In this document: positions 1 through 8,701 of the stretch, piece after piece
Position numbering within the stretch: position 1 is the stretch's first letter
Layout: every line of letters starts with the position of its first letter
Assembly: GCA_945877805.1 (NCBI GenBank)
Contig: CAMCSM010000008.1
Coordinates: 1-48,096, forward strand
From: Methylacidiphilum caldifontis
GTDB taxonomy: Bacteria > Verrucomicrobiota > Verrucomicrobiia > Methylacidiphilales > CAMAQI01
DNA: 48,096 nt
Direction of reading: 5' to 3'
Translations under genes and position numbers: made by a program
The notes under the pieces: model-generated
Databases searched by the model: none
What the model saw: only the letters and a program-made list of their open reading frames with translations
What the model was told of the DNA's origin: nothing

Positions 1-131
1 CCGACACTTTGAGCCTATCTCTAACTCCATGTTGACTCATTCGACGCCCGTCTCATTCGGATTGCGTCCTGCAATCTCTTCTCCCGCTGCTGCGGGATCA
101 GATCGTCTCCTCCAAACCCTTTTGGAGTCGG
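1..131 (+). repeat. Dispersed repeat R2, copy 1
   Basis: This non-coding stretch matches 44764-44920 nearly base for base, apart from a 23-24 bp palindromic insertion in the second copy. The other copy starts CGCCGAC and ends GTCGGCG, so the element has short inverted termini. Here the left terminus is cut by the window edge, and the right terminus GTCGG is at 127-131. An internal hairpin CTCCAAA/TTTGGAG sits near the right end. There is no reading frame of note. It may be a small non-autonomous mobile element or a structured RNA element. The mechanism is not visible. Confidence 0.8.
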
Positions 132-226
132 CTCCTTAGAGAGTTCTTAGATTAGAAATGCAAAAATGTTTCGGTGGAAACCGAAATCTCGACGTTGCTC
201 GAGGTTAATTCCATTTCTTGCATTAG

Positions 227-259
227 AAATGGACTTCTAATGACGAATCTGGGATAAAG
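227..259 (+). repeat. 33-bp exact repeat R6, copy 1
   Basis: These 33 bases recur identically on the opposite strand at 34897-34929. Here they lie in the leader of yqeY, about 37 bases before its start codon. A short hairpin (CATTAGAA/TTCTAATG, 221-242) overlaps the left part. The second copy has different flanks, so the shared unit is short. Its function is unknown. Confidence 0.75.
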
Positions 260-295
260 AGTTGTCGTTGGGAGATTTCGTGTTACGTTTCGCCC

Positions 296-748
296 ATGAG
301 CCTTACTCTTCAAATTGATGCCGACCTCAAAAAAGCGATGATTGCCAAAGAGGCCGATAAACTTTCTGTCCTTCGGATGCTTAAATCGGCGGTCAAATAT
401 GCCGCCGTCGATAAGATCGGAGCCGATGGAGTCCTTCCGGACAGCGATGTCATTGCGGTCATTCGTAAAGAGCTCAAAAAACGTCAAGACTCGATCGAAA
501 GCTTCACGAGCGCAAACCGTGCGGATCTTGCGGACAAAGAGACCTTAGAAGCCAAATTTCTTGAGGCCTATCTTCCCGCCGCTCTTTCCACAGAGCAGGT
601 CGAAGCCTACGTCAAAGAGGCGATTTTAGAGGTCGGCGCAACAGGCAAAGCCCAAATGGGTCTTGTAATGAAAGCGGTCCAAGCGAAAGTCGCTGGACAG
701 GCCGATGGTAAAACGATCAGTCAGATCGTTCAAAAATTATTACCATAA
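296..748 (+). CDS. yqeY: GatB/YqeY-domain protein
   Basis: The 150-residue product matches the whole length of the YqeY family, a small helical protein related to the C-terminal tail of GatB (aspartyl/glutamyl-tRNA amidotransferase subunit B). The family signature is clear: an N-terminal helix with LSVLRMLKSAVKYA, then a KRQDSIESF segment, and a C-terminal half with AYLPAALS and GLVMKAVQAKVAGQADGK. The C-terminal half is thought to contact tRNA-like substrates, but the cellular role of stand-alone YqeY is not settled. The ATG follows a leader containing repeat R6. The gene stands alone on the plus strand, with repeat R1 starting 38 bases after its stop. Confidence 0.93.
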   Translation: MSLTLQIDADLKKAMIAKEADKLSVLRMLKSAVKYAAVDKIGADGVLPDSDVIAVIRKELKKRQDSIESFTSANRADLADKETLEAKFLEAYLPAALSTEQVEAYVKEAILEVGATGKAQMGLVMKAVQAKVAGQADGKTISQIVQKLLP

Positions 749-785
749 CATTCTCTCGTTCAAAAGAAGTATGAACTTAGATCAT

Positions 786-874
786 CATAAATCGGTCAAA
801 GACCGAAACCAAGGATATCTCCTCAATTAAAATATTCTCTACCCCATTTCAATCTCATTGAATTCCGATTTATG
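786..874 (+). repeat. R1 element, copy A (inverted-terminus repeat)
   Basis: This 89-bp core is bounded by CATAAATCGG (786-795) and its inverse CCGATTTATG (865-874). Just inside the left end is a small hairpin CGGTC-AAA-GACCG, followed by CCGAAACCAAGG. Homology with copy B (25043-25132, minus strand) continues to about 1016. It includes a matching stretch around 970-1016 that lies immediately before the hemX-like gene. Related copies are at 2882-2967, 44668-44951 and 46017-46428. No protein is encoded. Confidence 0.85.
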
Positions 875-1031
875 AATTTTAAAAATACAGTTTCATTTTT
901 TTGTTTTTGGGGTTTGACGAATATTTTTCGTCGAAACAAAGGGGGTCACAGGACGTTCCGTAGAAAACTGAAAAATGTTGACCAGCGATTATCTCTCTAT
1001 CGGGTGACAATTATTTCAAGAGTGAGGGACT

Positions 1032-1826
1032 ATGAATGACCGTCTCTGGTTCCTGGTCGCTGCTCTGATCATCGCGGCAAGTACTCTTTGGTCATTCCTA
1101 TCCAATCAAAACAATTCATTGACCCGGCGAGGCGTTCAATTTCTTCTTGCTCTCGCACTGATCTCCCTTTCTCTTTTTTTAATGCAACGAGGGGAGCTCA
1201 TTCGCCGTTGTCCCCTGACCAATGGCTTTGAGGCGACCGCCTTTCTGACCTGGGGAGTTCTTCTCACTTATTTTTTAATCGGAAGCTCCTACCGGCTTTC
1301 GATTCTCGGGGCCTTTACCGCTCCGCTTGCCCTTCTTTTACTGACGTTAGGAGGGCTCTTCTCCTCAGATCAGCCCTCGAACGATTTGAATCCGGTTCGC
1401 TGGAGCTCCGAATTTCACGCGGCGATCAGTATTCTTTCCTATGGCACCTTGGGACTTGCGGCGGTCTGCTCCCTGATGTACCTCATTCAAGAGCATCATC
1501 TCAAAAAACATACCTTCACCGGGTGGTTTGACCGACTCCCCAGCATGGGAGATCTTGAAATCGTCCTTCATCGACTTCTTCGTTGGGGATTTCTTTTAAT
1601 GACCCTCGGGATGCTGAGTGGATTCGCAACAGGACTTTTCGATCAGGTCTCCAAGATCAAGCTTCTCTGGGCAACCGTTGTTTGGAGTTGGTATTTGGGA
1701 CTTCTTCTCTCCCCGTTTCTCCTTCGACTCAGCCACCGTCGATTTGCGTGGATGGCTCTCATCGGATATATTCTTGTCCTTCTCTCGTTCGGAATTATGA
1801 ACTCTCTGATCGGGAATCATTCATGA
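1032..1826 (+). CDS. HemX/CcsA-family cytochrome c assembly-type membrane protein
   Basis: This is a 264-residue integral membrane protein with about seven to eight hydrophobic helices (roughly residues 5-22, 35-52, 69-110, 131-153, 186-204, 211-231 and 239-256). Conserved-looking histidines include the one in EFHAAISILSYGTLG, the region that aligns with haem-handling CcsA/CcmC proteins. The classic tryptophan-rich WWD motif is not obvious, which fits the HemX branch better than CcsA itself. HemX-type proteins usually sit beside hemA and influence glutamyl-tRNA reductase or haem handling. Here the stop overlaps the hemA start (ATGA at 1823-1826), so the two are translationally coupled. GAGGGA lies just before the ATG. 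Confidence 0.8.
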   Translation: MNDRLWFLVAALIIAASTLWSFLSNQNNSLTRRGVQFLLALALISLSLFLMQRGELIRRCPLTNGFEATAFLTWGVLLTYFLIGSSYRLSILGAFTAPLALLLLTLGGLFSSDQPSNDLNPVRWSSEFHAAISILSYGTLGLAAVCSLMYLIQEHHLKKHTFTGWFDRLPSMGDLEIVLHRLLRWGFLLMTLGMLSGFATGLFDQVSKIKLLWATVVWSWYLGLLLSPFLLRLSHRRFAWMALIGYILVLLSFGIMNSLIGNHS

Positions 1827-2896
1827 ATGGACCGCGACTTGTCTGTGGAGGAATCAGCTTTCATGAGGCCCCAGTCGAAATCTTAGAAAAGGTCTCTTTT
1901 CCTAAAGAGAGCCATGCTCAGATTCTCCACAAGCTTCAATCCGAGCTCGATCTTGAAGAGATCGTCCTCCTCTCGACCTGTAACCGAGTCGAATTTTTTG
2001 CTGTGGCAAAATCGAATTCGATTCCCTCCGTGCAATGGCCCGAATTTCTTCAACGCTACCATCAGATTCCGGAAACGATCTCAGACCATACCTTCTGCGT
2101 CGAGGGAACGGCCTGTATTGAGCACTTATTTGAAGTCGCTTCCGGACTTCAATCGATGGTTGTCGGAGAAACGGAAATCTTTGGCCAAATTAAAGAGGCC
2201 TACGAAACGGCGACCAACCAGAAAACAACCGGAAAATGGCTCCATAAACTTTTCCAATCCTCCTTTAATGCCGCAAAAGAGGTTCGCTCCCAAACCGCCA
2301 TCACCCGTGGTTCGGTCTCCGTCGGCTCCGTCTCTGTCGAGCTCGCCGAAAAGATCTTTGGCTCGCTCCACACCAGAAAAGCCCTTGTCATTGGGGCAGG
2401 AGATACGAGTGAAAAAACGGCCCGAGCCCTTATGAGCCGTGGCATCTCCTCTCTTTTTGTGACCAATCGAACTAACGATAAGGCGTACCAACTCGCCCAA
2501 GAACTCCAAGGGGAGGCGATTCCTTGGGAGAATTGGAAAAAAAAAGCGGTCGATGTTGATATTTTGATTAGCTCGACAACGGCCCCTGATTTTGTCCTCC
2601 ATCAAGCGGAGGCACGCACCTTAATTCAGCAACGTCGAGGAAGCCCGCTCTTTCTGATCGATCTTGCGATCCCTCGTGATTTTGATCCGGAGATCAATAA
2701 ACTGGAGGGTCTCTATCTTTATAACTTGGATGACCTTCAAAAGATTTCAAATCAACACCTTCAAGATCGCGGTGGTGAAATTGAAAAAGCGCGCCAGATC
2801 CTCCGGCCCCATGTTCACAAACTAATCGATTGGATCTCCAAACATAAAAAAATCACCGGCTTTAGCACCTATCCTCACCCCCATAAACCGGACTAG
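1823..2896 (+). CDS. hemA: Glutamyl-tRNA reductase
   Basis: This enzyme reduces glutamyl-tRNA(Glu) with NADPH to glutamate-1-semialdehyde, the first step of the C5 haem pathway. The catalytic cysteine is C53 in STCNR (51-55). The substrate loop GLQSMVVGETEIFGQ is near 108-122, and the NADPH-binding loop VIGAGDTSEKTA is near 189-200. The open frame extends further upstream, but the ATG overlapping the hemX stop gives the normal N-terminus, so I start there. At 357 residues it ends just after the spinal helix and lacks most of the C-terminal dimerisation domain, as in chlamydial enzymes. The last codons lie inside a CATAAACCGG repeat terminus (2882-2891). HemL at 28.5 kb is the next pathway enzyme. 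Confidence 0.95.
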   Translation: MNGPRLVCGGISFHEAPVEILEKVSFPKESHAQILHKLQSELDLEEIVLLSTCNRVEFFAVAKSNSIPSVQWPEFLQRYHQIPETISDHTFCVEGTACIEHLFEVASGLQSMVVGETEIFGQIKEAYETATNQKTTGKWLHKLFQSSFNAAKEVRSQTAITRGSVSVGSVSVELAEKIFGSLHTRKALVIGAGDTSEKTARALMSRGISSLFVTNRTNDKAYQLAQELQGEAIPWENWKKKAVDVDILISSTTAPDFVLHQAEARTLIQQRRGSPLFLIDLAIPRDFDPEINKLEGLYLYNLDDLQKISNQHLQDRGGEIEKARQILRPHVHKLIDWISKHKKITGFSTYPHPHKPD

Positions 2897-2967
2897 CCGA
2901 AGCCAAGGCTCATTTGTAGTGCGAGTCGTTTTGATAACGAATAAACTCATTCCGACTCCGGTTTATG
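2882..2967 (+). repeat. R1-related element (R4 subfamily), copy 1
   Basis: This 86-bp element has termini CATAAACCGG (2882-2891) and CCGGTTTATG (2958-2967). It begins inside the last codons of hemA and fills the gap before the convergent helicase stop at 2995. The left side carries CCGAAGCCAAGG, parallel to CCGAAACCAAGG of R1, so the two subfamilies share a design. A second copy on the other strand (46017-46428) is split by an insertion. With convergent genes on both sides, it could act as a shared transcript end, but no T-run is seen. Confidence 0.8.
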
Positions 2968-2994
2968 AATAAGCTCCGCAAAAAAATGAATTAA

Positions 2995-4956
2995 TTATTT
3001 GATCCGCCAACGGACATAACTGTCGGAGGGGAGCTCATCGATAAAACGGGATTGTTTTTGGAAAAAGCTGTTGGCATGAGTTCCCGTTCTCCACTCGGGG
3101 TGGGTAAGATAGAGCTCATCTTTGGCACGGGTCACGGCAACATAAAAAAGGCGGCGTTCCTCCTCTTCCCCCTCTCCATTTTCAATCGCTTTTGAAGAGG
3201 GAAACAGCCCATCGCAAAGCATCATCACGAAAACGACTTTCCATTCCAACCCTTTGGCTTGATGAACGGTACTCAGGCGGATTTGTGGTCCCTCCTCGTT
3301 CTTTTTCGTATCCTCTCCCGCCTCTAAGTTGGTCTGCAGGGAAAGCTCGGCAAGAAAATCCTCAGTCTTTTCAAATTGCTGAGCAAAAATCTGAAGTTGG
3401 CCAAGATCCTCTTTACGTGAAGTATAATTACTAAACTTAGCCTTCATGTAATCTTCGTAGTAGCCCTCTAGAACAATTCCTATTTGAGAGGAGGCCCCTC
3501 GATTCTCAGGCAAAAGTATCTGCTCTCGTAAGGCGGCAAATTGTTTCCATGCCTCGATCGATTTCGCCGGCACTTTCATCCCCTCTAACGACTTTCCTAA
3601 AGAAAACTCCTGCCAAAGTTTGTGGGCCGTTTTCGCTCCAATCCCTGGAAGTAATCCAACAATACGCTTAAAGGCCACCTCATCCTTCGGATTCACCGCG
3701 AGCTTGAGAAAGGCGCAAACATCTTTCACGTGTGCCTGTTCAAAAAAACGAAGCCCGCTGGTGATCTGAAAAGGGATCCCCCGGCGCGTCAGTTCAAATT
3801 GAAGCTCCATCGCATGAAAGTGAGAGCGATAGAGAACCGCAATTTCATTTAAATCGATCCCTTCCTCATGAAGCTCGATGATTCGCTGACGAATAAATTC
3901 CGCCTGCATATTGGAGTTATCGAGGGCAACAAGCGCCGGTTTGGCGTGGTGCCCTGCCCGTCGTCCCGAGCGTAAGGTTTTTGAAAACTGTTGGCGATTA
4001 TTCGAGATCGTATGATTCGCAAGATCCAAAATTTCTGGGGTACTGCGGTAGTTTAACTCAATCTTCACCATCTGCGTTCCCGGATAACGATCCGGAAAAG
4101 TAAGAATATTTTGAAAGTCTGCCCCTCGCCAAGAGTAGATACTCTGCGCATCATCCCCCACCGCCATGACCTGACGATGATAGCCGGCCAATAAATCGAT
4201 AAATTCAGACTGAATCTTATTCGTATCCTGATACTCATCGACGAGAACATGCTGAAATTGCATTTGATAACGCTCGCGAATCTCTGGATTAGAGTTCAAT
4301 AACACTAAGGTTTGCGTGAGCAGATCGTCATAATCCATGACATTCTGCTCCTTTTTCTTCAACTGATAGGCGACTCCGACTTGCTGGATCAATTGAGTCT
4401 CGACAACAAAATAGGGATATTTTTCTGTCACGACCTTTTCAATGAGCTGCGCGGTATTCGAGGCAAAACTGAAAATATCAAGCATCACATCGGCGCGAGG
4501 TCGTTCTTTATCTTTAGGATCAAGGCCCAAATCTTGCATCGCCGACTCCAAACAATCTTTCGCATCATCCCGATCGAGGATGGTGTAATCCCGCTGATAG
4601 CCAATAAGCTCTGCATGTCGACGTAGGAGTCGATTACAAACATGATGGAAAGTGCCGCCCCAAAGATTTGAGATATCATTTGGCAAAAGAGTGGTCACCC
4701 GATGGAGCATCTCCTTCGCCGCTTTATTCGTGAAGGTTAAAAGAAGAATATTCTCTGGCTCGACCCCATTTTCCATCAAGTAAGCGACGCGATAGGTTAG
4801 GGTGCGTGTTTTACCACTCCCCGCCCCAGCAATGACCAAAACCGGAGCCGCAGGAGCGGTCACGGCCTGATACTGATCTTCATTGAGTTCCTTGGCATAA
4901 TCAATAATTCGCGTCGGAGCCCGCTGCGGACGGTTGAGTTTATAGTCGATATCCAT
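2995..4956 (-). CDS. UvrD/PcrA/Rep-type superfamily 1 DNA helicase
   Basis: This 653-residue ATP-dependent 3'-5' DNA helicase has the SF1A motifs in order: Q-motif region LNEDQYQAV (24-32), Walker A GAGSGKT (44-50), LLLTFTNKAAKEM (motif Ia), VDEYQDTN (motif II), AVGDDAQSIYSWRGA (motif III), LNYRSTPEIL (motif IV), STVHQAKGLEWKVVFV (motif V) and YVAVTRAKDELYL (motif VI). An upstream TTG would add 14 residues. The ATG at 4956 is chosen because GGTGGA precedes it and the extension is not family-like. At about 650 residues it is shorter than PcrA/UvrD (about 720) and lacks the usual C-terminal extension, so Rep-like or PcrA-like cannot be separated by eye. uvrA lies upstream on the same strand but is separated by a repeat-filled gap. 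Confidence 0.92.
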   Translation of the reverse strand: MDIDYKLNRPQRAPTRIIDYAKELNEDQYQAVTAPAAPVLVIAGAGSGKTRTLTYRVAYLMENGVEPENILLLTFTNKAAKEMLHRVTTLLPNDISNLWGGTFHHVCNRLLRRHAELIGYQRDYTILDRDDAKDCLESAMQDLGLDPKDKERPRADVMLDIFSFASNTAQLIEKVVTEKYPYFVVETQLIQQVGVAYQLKKKEQNVMDYDDLLTQTLVLLNSNPEIRERYQMQFQHVLVDEYQDTNKIQSEFIDLLAGYHRQVMAVGDDAQSIYSWRGADFQNILTFPDRYPGTQMVKIELNYRSTPEILDLANHTISNNRQQFSKTLRSGRRAGHHAKPALVALDNSNMQAEFIRQRIIELHEEGIDLNEIAVLYRSHFHAMELQFELTRRGIPFQITSGLRFFEQAHVKDVCAFLKLAVNPKDEVAFKRIVGLLPGIGAKTAHKLWQEFSLGKSLEGMKVPAKSIEAWKQFAALREQILLPENRGASSQIGIVLEGYYEDYMKAKFSNYTSRKEDLGQLQIFAQQFEKTEDFLAELSLQTNLEAGEDTKKNEEGPQIRLSTVHQAKGLEWKVVFVMMLCDGLFPSSKAIENGEGEEEERRLFYVAVTRAKDELYLTHPEWRTGTHANSFFQKQSRFIDELPSDSYVRWRIK

Positions 4957-5052
4957 AATAACTAATTTCCACCGTAGAAACCGATCCCCTTTTGCCAAGA
5001 AAAGAAAGAGAAGTTAATTAAGCTCTCTAAGGATAACCATTCTCCCACCAAG

Positions 5053-5485
5053 CCACGAAAACACGAAGGAAAATCATCTAAAATACAGAGGAGTGCCTCG
5101 CGCTGAGATGCTGAGACGCAGAGAAAGAGGCTTTTACCGCTTATCTTCACTTATCGACACTGATATTAATCCCCAACCCAAAAACAGTGAAATTTCCGAT
5201 CTCGATCGAAAATCAAATAAATGAGAAAAACGACTCTCCCCCGAAAGCTTTCGGGGAGAGATGATTTATCGCTTGGTTTGGATTCGTTCCGGCAGCCGGA
5301 CGAATCTACCCTGTTTTCAATGCCTTTGTATCCGCGTGATCCGTGATATCCGTGGTTAAAAATGGTTTTGAATGCATTTAAATTCGTGCCGATTCGTGTC
5401 CATTCGTGGTTAAAAATCTTGTTTTAAGATGAATTCTAAATTTGAATCGTACTTTGTGTTTTAGTGTCTTCGTGTGAGATTCCTT
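5053..5485. repeat. Cluster of short 'word' repeats in a 536-bp gene-free gap
   Basis: The gap between the helicase start (4956) and the uvrA stop (5493) holds no gene. Instead it has runs of near-repeated words with a period of about 9-10 bases: CACGAAAACACGAAGG (5053-5069), GATGCTGAGACGCAGAGAAA (near 5107-5126), a tandem of CCGTG units ending CCGTGGTTAAAAA (5331-5363), a tandem of ATTCGTG units ending GTGGTTAAAAA (5382-5418), and a GTGTT/GTGTCTTCGTGTG run (5453-5479). The same words in the opposite orientation occur at 41587-41620. A palindrome of CCCCGAAAG/CTTTCGGGG type lies at 5234-5260. From memory, such word repeats occur between genes in many unrelated environmental bacteria. Their role is unknown. 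Confidence 0.7.
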
Positions 5486-5492
5486 TTGAATT

Positions 5493-8378
5493 TTAATTTG
5501 AGGACTCTCTCTTCTTTTTCTCAACGAGTGCTTTTGCTAAATATTTTCCCGTGTGACTCTGCGGATGTTTCGCCACCTCTTCAGGAGTCCCACTAATCAC
5601 AATCTCGCCGCCGCCATTCCCCCCCTCGGGGCCCATATCGATAATATAATCGGCCGACTTAATCACATCCAGTTGATGCTCAATCACAATCAAGGTGCTC
5701 CCGGCCTGACAGAGCTTATGAAATACCTGGAGTAAAATCTGGATATCAACGAAATGCAGTCCGGTCGTCGGCTCATCCATGATATAGATCGTTCGAGGAG
5801 TGGCTCGCTTGGAAAGTTCTGCTGCCAGCTTAATCCGTTGAGACTCCCCCCCCGAAAGGGTCGTCGCAGGCTGGCCTAACTTCAAATAGCCTAATCCAAC
5901 CTGCGCTAACGATTCGATCTTATCAACCACTTGAGGAACGCTCCTAAAAAAGTGAAGCGCATCATCGACAGTCATCTCTAAAATCTCGGAGATATTACAG
6001 CCTTTATAGGTGATCTCTAAGGTCTCCCGATTATACCGTTTCGCCTGACATACCTCACAGGGCACATAAACGGGAGGGAGAAAATTCATCTCCACCTTAA
6101 GCAATCCATCCCCTTCACAATGCTCACAACGGCCCCCTTTAACATTATAACTAAAGCGACTCGCCCCGTAGCCTCTTACCTTTGCCGTCGGCAGCTGAGC
6201 AAAAAGATCGCGAATCGCATTAAAAGCCCCTGTATACGTGACAGGGTTCGATCGAGGAGATCGTCCAATCGGCGATTGATCGACCACGACAACCTTCTCG
6301 ATAAATTCGACTCCATCAATTCGATCGTGTTCCCCTGGTTTATTCCCACTTCGATAAAGCTGCCGGCAGAGCCCTTTACAAAAGACATCGTTCACCAGAG
6401 TGCTTTTTCCAGATCCACTCACCCCCGTCACACAGGTCATGATTCCGAGCGGAAAGGAGACGTTAATATTTTTAAGATTATGCTCCCGTGCCCCGCGAAG
6501 ATGAATCCATCCCTGCTCGGTTTTTCGGCGAATTTTCGGAACTGAAATCCGATCTTCCCCTGTTAAAAAACGTCCTGTTACAGACTTTGGATTCTGAAGA
6601 ATCTCCTCCAACGTCCCGTGTGCCACAAGATGACCTCCCCGCGAGCCGGCAACCGGCCCCATATCTAAAAGGTAATCGGCAGCACGCATCGTCTCTTCAT
6701 CATGTTCGACAACGATGACGGTGTTCCCCAAATCGCGGAGCTCCATTAAATTTTTCATCAGCCGTTCATGATCCCGTTGATGCAGTCCAATGCTCGGCTC
6801 ATCGAGAATATAAAGAACCCCCGTCAATCGAGAGCCGATCTGAGTCGCTAGTCGAATCCGTTGTGATTCCCCCCCCGAAAGGGAGTTGCTTTGACGATTT
6901 AAATTCAAATAGCCCAATCCTAATTCTTTCAAAAAAACGAGTCGGGATCGAATCTCTCTCAGAACATCTTGAATAATCTTCTGATGCGTTCCGGAAAGCG
7001 TCAGTCCATCGATCCATCCCATCGCCTCATCAATCGTTAGCTGAGTAAATTGATAAATATTAAGCCCTTTAAATCCCTTGGACTCAATGCGCACAGAAAG
7101 AACCTCCTCCTTGAGTCGTGCCCCCTGACAAACAGTACAGGTGCGATCCCCTAAATAGGCATTCAGTTTTTTCTTCGCCGTCTCACTCTCTGATTCGTGA
7201 ACCATTCGTTCCAACTGAGCAATGACCCCTTCAAACGGTTTGCGGATGACCACCGTCTCCCCTTTGCGACTAATCGAAAAATCCAGTTCCTCCTCCCCAC
7301 TTCCCATCAGCATCATTCTCTTAAAACGATCACTACAACTCTGCCACGCCATTTCCATCGATTCCCCACAATGGGTCGCCACCACTCGGACTTGATCGAC
7401 GTAATGACTTTGCAACGCCGGAGTCGCCTTCCGCCAAGGAGCGATCGGCATCGACTCCAAAGAGGAGGTCGGATCATCGATCAACAACTCCGGGTCAACA
7501 AACTCCTCCGCTCCCAACCCGTGACAACGGGCACAAGCCCCTTTCGGATTATTAAAAGAGAAGTGCCCTGGGGTCAGCTCGCCGAAACGATAACCGGTCT
7601 CGGGATCAAAATTCTGCGTACTTGCCATCCACTCCCGATGTTTCTCGCTGGGCATCCCCTCTAAAATTAAAATCACCCCTTTCCCGACCTTCAAAGCGGT
7701 CTCTACAGAATCGGTCACACGCCCCCGAAGATCGACCTTGACCTTCAGTCGATCGATCAACGCCTCAATCGTATGAGTTTTCGTTCGATCAAGTCCCTTG
7801 ATCTCCTCCACTTCGACAATCTCTCCATCGACACGTCCTCGGATATAGCCATCGCGACGCATCCGCTCAAAAACATCGCGAAACTCCCCTTTCTCTTTCT
7901 GAATCAACGGAGCGAAAATATGAAGCGGCGTCCCTTCTGGTAAGGTCAACAAGGCATCGACAATCTTTTGCGTCGTAAAGCGTTGAAGTGGTTTCCCGCT
8001 TTTGGGGTGATGCGGGACACCTAAATGAGTGAAGAGCAGCCGCAAGAAATCGTACAGCTCCGTCGTTGTTGCGATAGTTGATCGGGGACTCCCTGAGGTC
8101 GTTCTCTGTTCAATCGCAATGGCAGGGGAAAGACCATCGATCGATTCCACCTCCGGTTTTTCGAAGCGGTCTAAAAACTGTCTCGCGTAGGTCGAGAGAC
8201 TTTCGACATAGCGTCGTTGCCCCTCAGCATAGAGTGTATCGAAAGCGAGAGAGGATTTCCCTGAGCCACTCGGGCCAGTGATTACGACTAACTTTTCCCG
8301 AGGAATATCGACTGAGATATTCTTCAGATTATGCGTTCTCGCCCCTCGGACTCGGATACAAGATAGTGATGACATCAT
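5493..8378 (-). CDS. uvrA: Excinuclease ABC subunit A
   Basis: UvrA is the damage-sensing ATPase of nucleotide excision repair. It acts as a dimer with UvrB at bulky lesions. The 961-residue length is normal. The first Walker A is [12 protein letters not shown] near residue 35, and the second is [15 protein letters not shown] near 640. Two ABC signatures, both LSGGESQRI, are followed by [11 protein letters not shown] and DEPTTGLHF Walker B/D-loop regions. Zinc-binding cysteines are seen in CARCHGLG with CTVCQGARL, and in CEHCEGDG with [10 protein letters not shown]. Either Met1 or Met2 could be the start. No uvrB or uvrC is nearby. The gene stands alone, with repeat-rich gaps on both sides. 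Confidence 0.98.
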   Translation of the reverse strand: MMSSLSCIRVRGARTHNLKNISVDIPREKLVVITGPSGSGKSSLAFDTLYAEGQRRYVESLSTYARQFLDRFEKPEVESIDGLSPAIAIEQRTTSGSPRSTIATTTELYDFLRLLFTHLGVPHHPKSGKPLQRFTTQKIVDALLTLPEGTPLHIFAPLIQKEKGEFRDVFERMRRDGYIRGRVDGEIVEVEEIKGLDRTKTHTIEALIDRLKVKVDLRGRVTDSVETALKVGKGVILILEGMPSEKHREWMASTQNFDPETGYRFGELTPGHFSFNNPKGACARCHGLGAEEFVDPELLIDDPTSSLESMPIAPWRKATPALQSHYVDQVRVVATHCGESMEMAWQSCSDRFKRMMLMGSGEEELDFSISRKGETVVIRKPFEGVIAQLERMVHESESETAKKKLNAYLGDRTCTVCQGARLKEEVLSVRIESKGFKGLNIYQFTQLTIDEAMGWIDGLTLSGTHQKIIQDVLREIRSRLVFLKELGLGYLNLNRQSNSLSGGESQRIRLATQIGSRLTGVLYILDEPSIGLHQRDHERLMKNLMELRDLGNTVIVVEHDEETMRAADYLLDMGPVAGSRGGHLVAHGTLEEILQNPKSVTGRFLTGEDRISVPKIRRKTEQGWIHLRGAREHNLKNINVSFPLGIMTCVTGVSGSGKSTLVNDVFCKGLCRQLYRSGNKPGEHDRIDGVEFIEKVVVVDQSPIGRSPRSNPVTYTGAFNAIRDLFAQLPTAKVRGYGASRFSYNVKGGRCEHCEGDGLLKVEMNFLPPVYVPCEVCQAKRYNRETLEITYKGCNISEILEMTVDDALHFFRSVPQVVDKIESLAQVGLGYLKLGQPATTLSGGESQRIKLAAELSKRATPRTIYIMDEPTTGLHFVDIQILLQVFHKLCQAGSTLIVIEHQLDVIKSADYIIDMGPEGGNGGGEIVISGTPEEVAKHPQSHTGKYLAKALVEKKKRESSN

Positions 8379-8473
8379 TCAATAAACCTAACCGTCAACC
8401 TCACTCTACTTGATCGAAAAGTCAAGAGGACAGATCTCACTCAATCCACTGCCGTCCAAAACTGGAACAGATC

Positions 8474-8627
8474 AAGGGGAATACAAAGAGCTTGTTTGAG
8501 CCGCAAAAGAACGCAAAGAACACAAAAATAAAAAAGCCTTCGATCTCTCTAATGAATGCAGGAATACTTGAAAAAACAAAGGGAATTTATTTTCATTTTT
8601 GCGTTTTTTGCGTTCTTTGTGGCTAAA
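8474..8627 (+). repeat. MITE-like repeat R3, copy 1
   Basis: The 323-bp gap between the SPFH gene and uvrA is largely this element. Its left end (GGGGAATACAAAGAGCT, then GAGCCGCAAAAGAACGCAAA) and right end (TTTTGCGTTCTTTGTGGCT) are imperfect inverse copies of one another over about 30 bases. The second copy at 43793-43944 is in the opposite orientation and shares both ends but has a different middle. It has no coding capacity. The hairpin-forming ends and variable centre suggest a non-autonomous element or a structural intergenic repeat. Confidence 0.75.
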
Positions 8628-8701
8628 TTCATTGTTTTTAGGTTTTACCCCATACATTGCATGAGAAACGATCTCTCATGACAAATTTTTAGTTTCTCGA
8701 C

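Noticed and set aside
152-487. 111-codon frame antisense to yqeY
   Set aside because: It is antisense to a well-supported gene and partly within repeat R6.
2882-2967. Intrinsic terminator between hemA and the helicase
   Set aside because: The inverted ends are about 66 bases apart and no T-run is present. A repeat explains it better, though a role as transcript end is not excluded.
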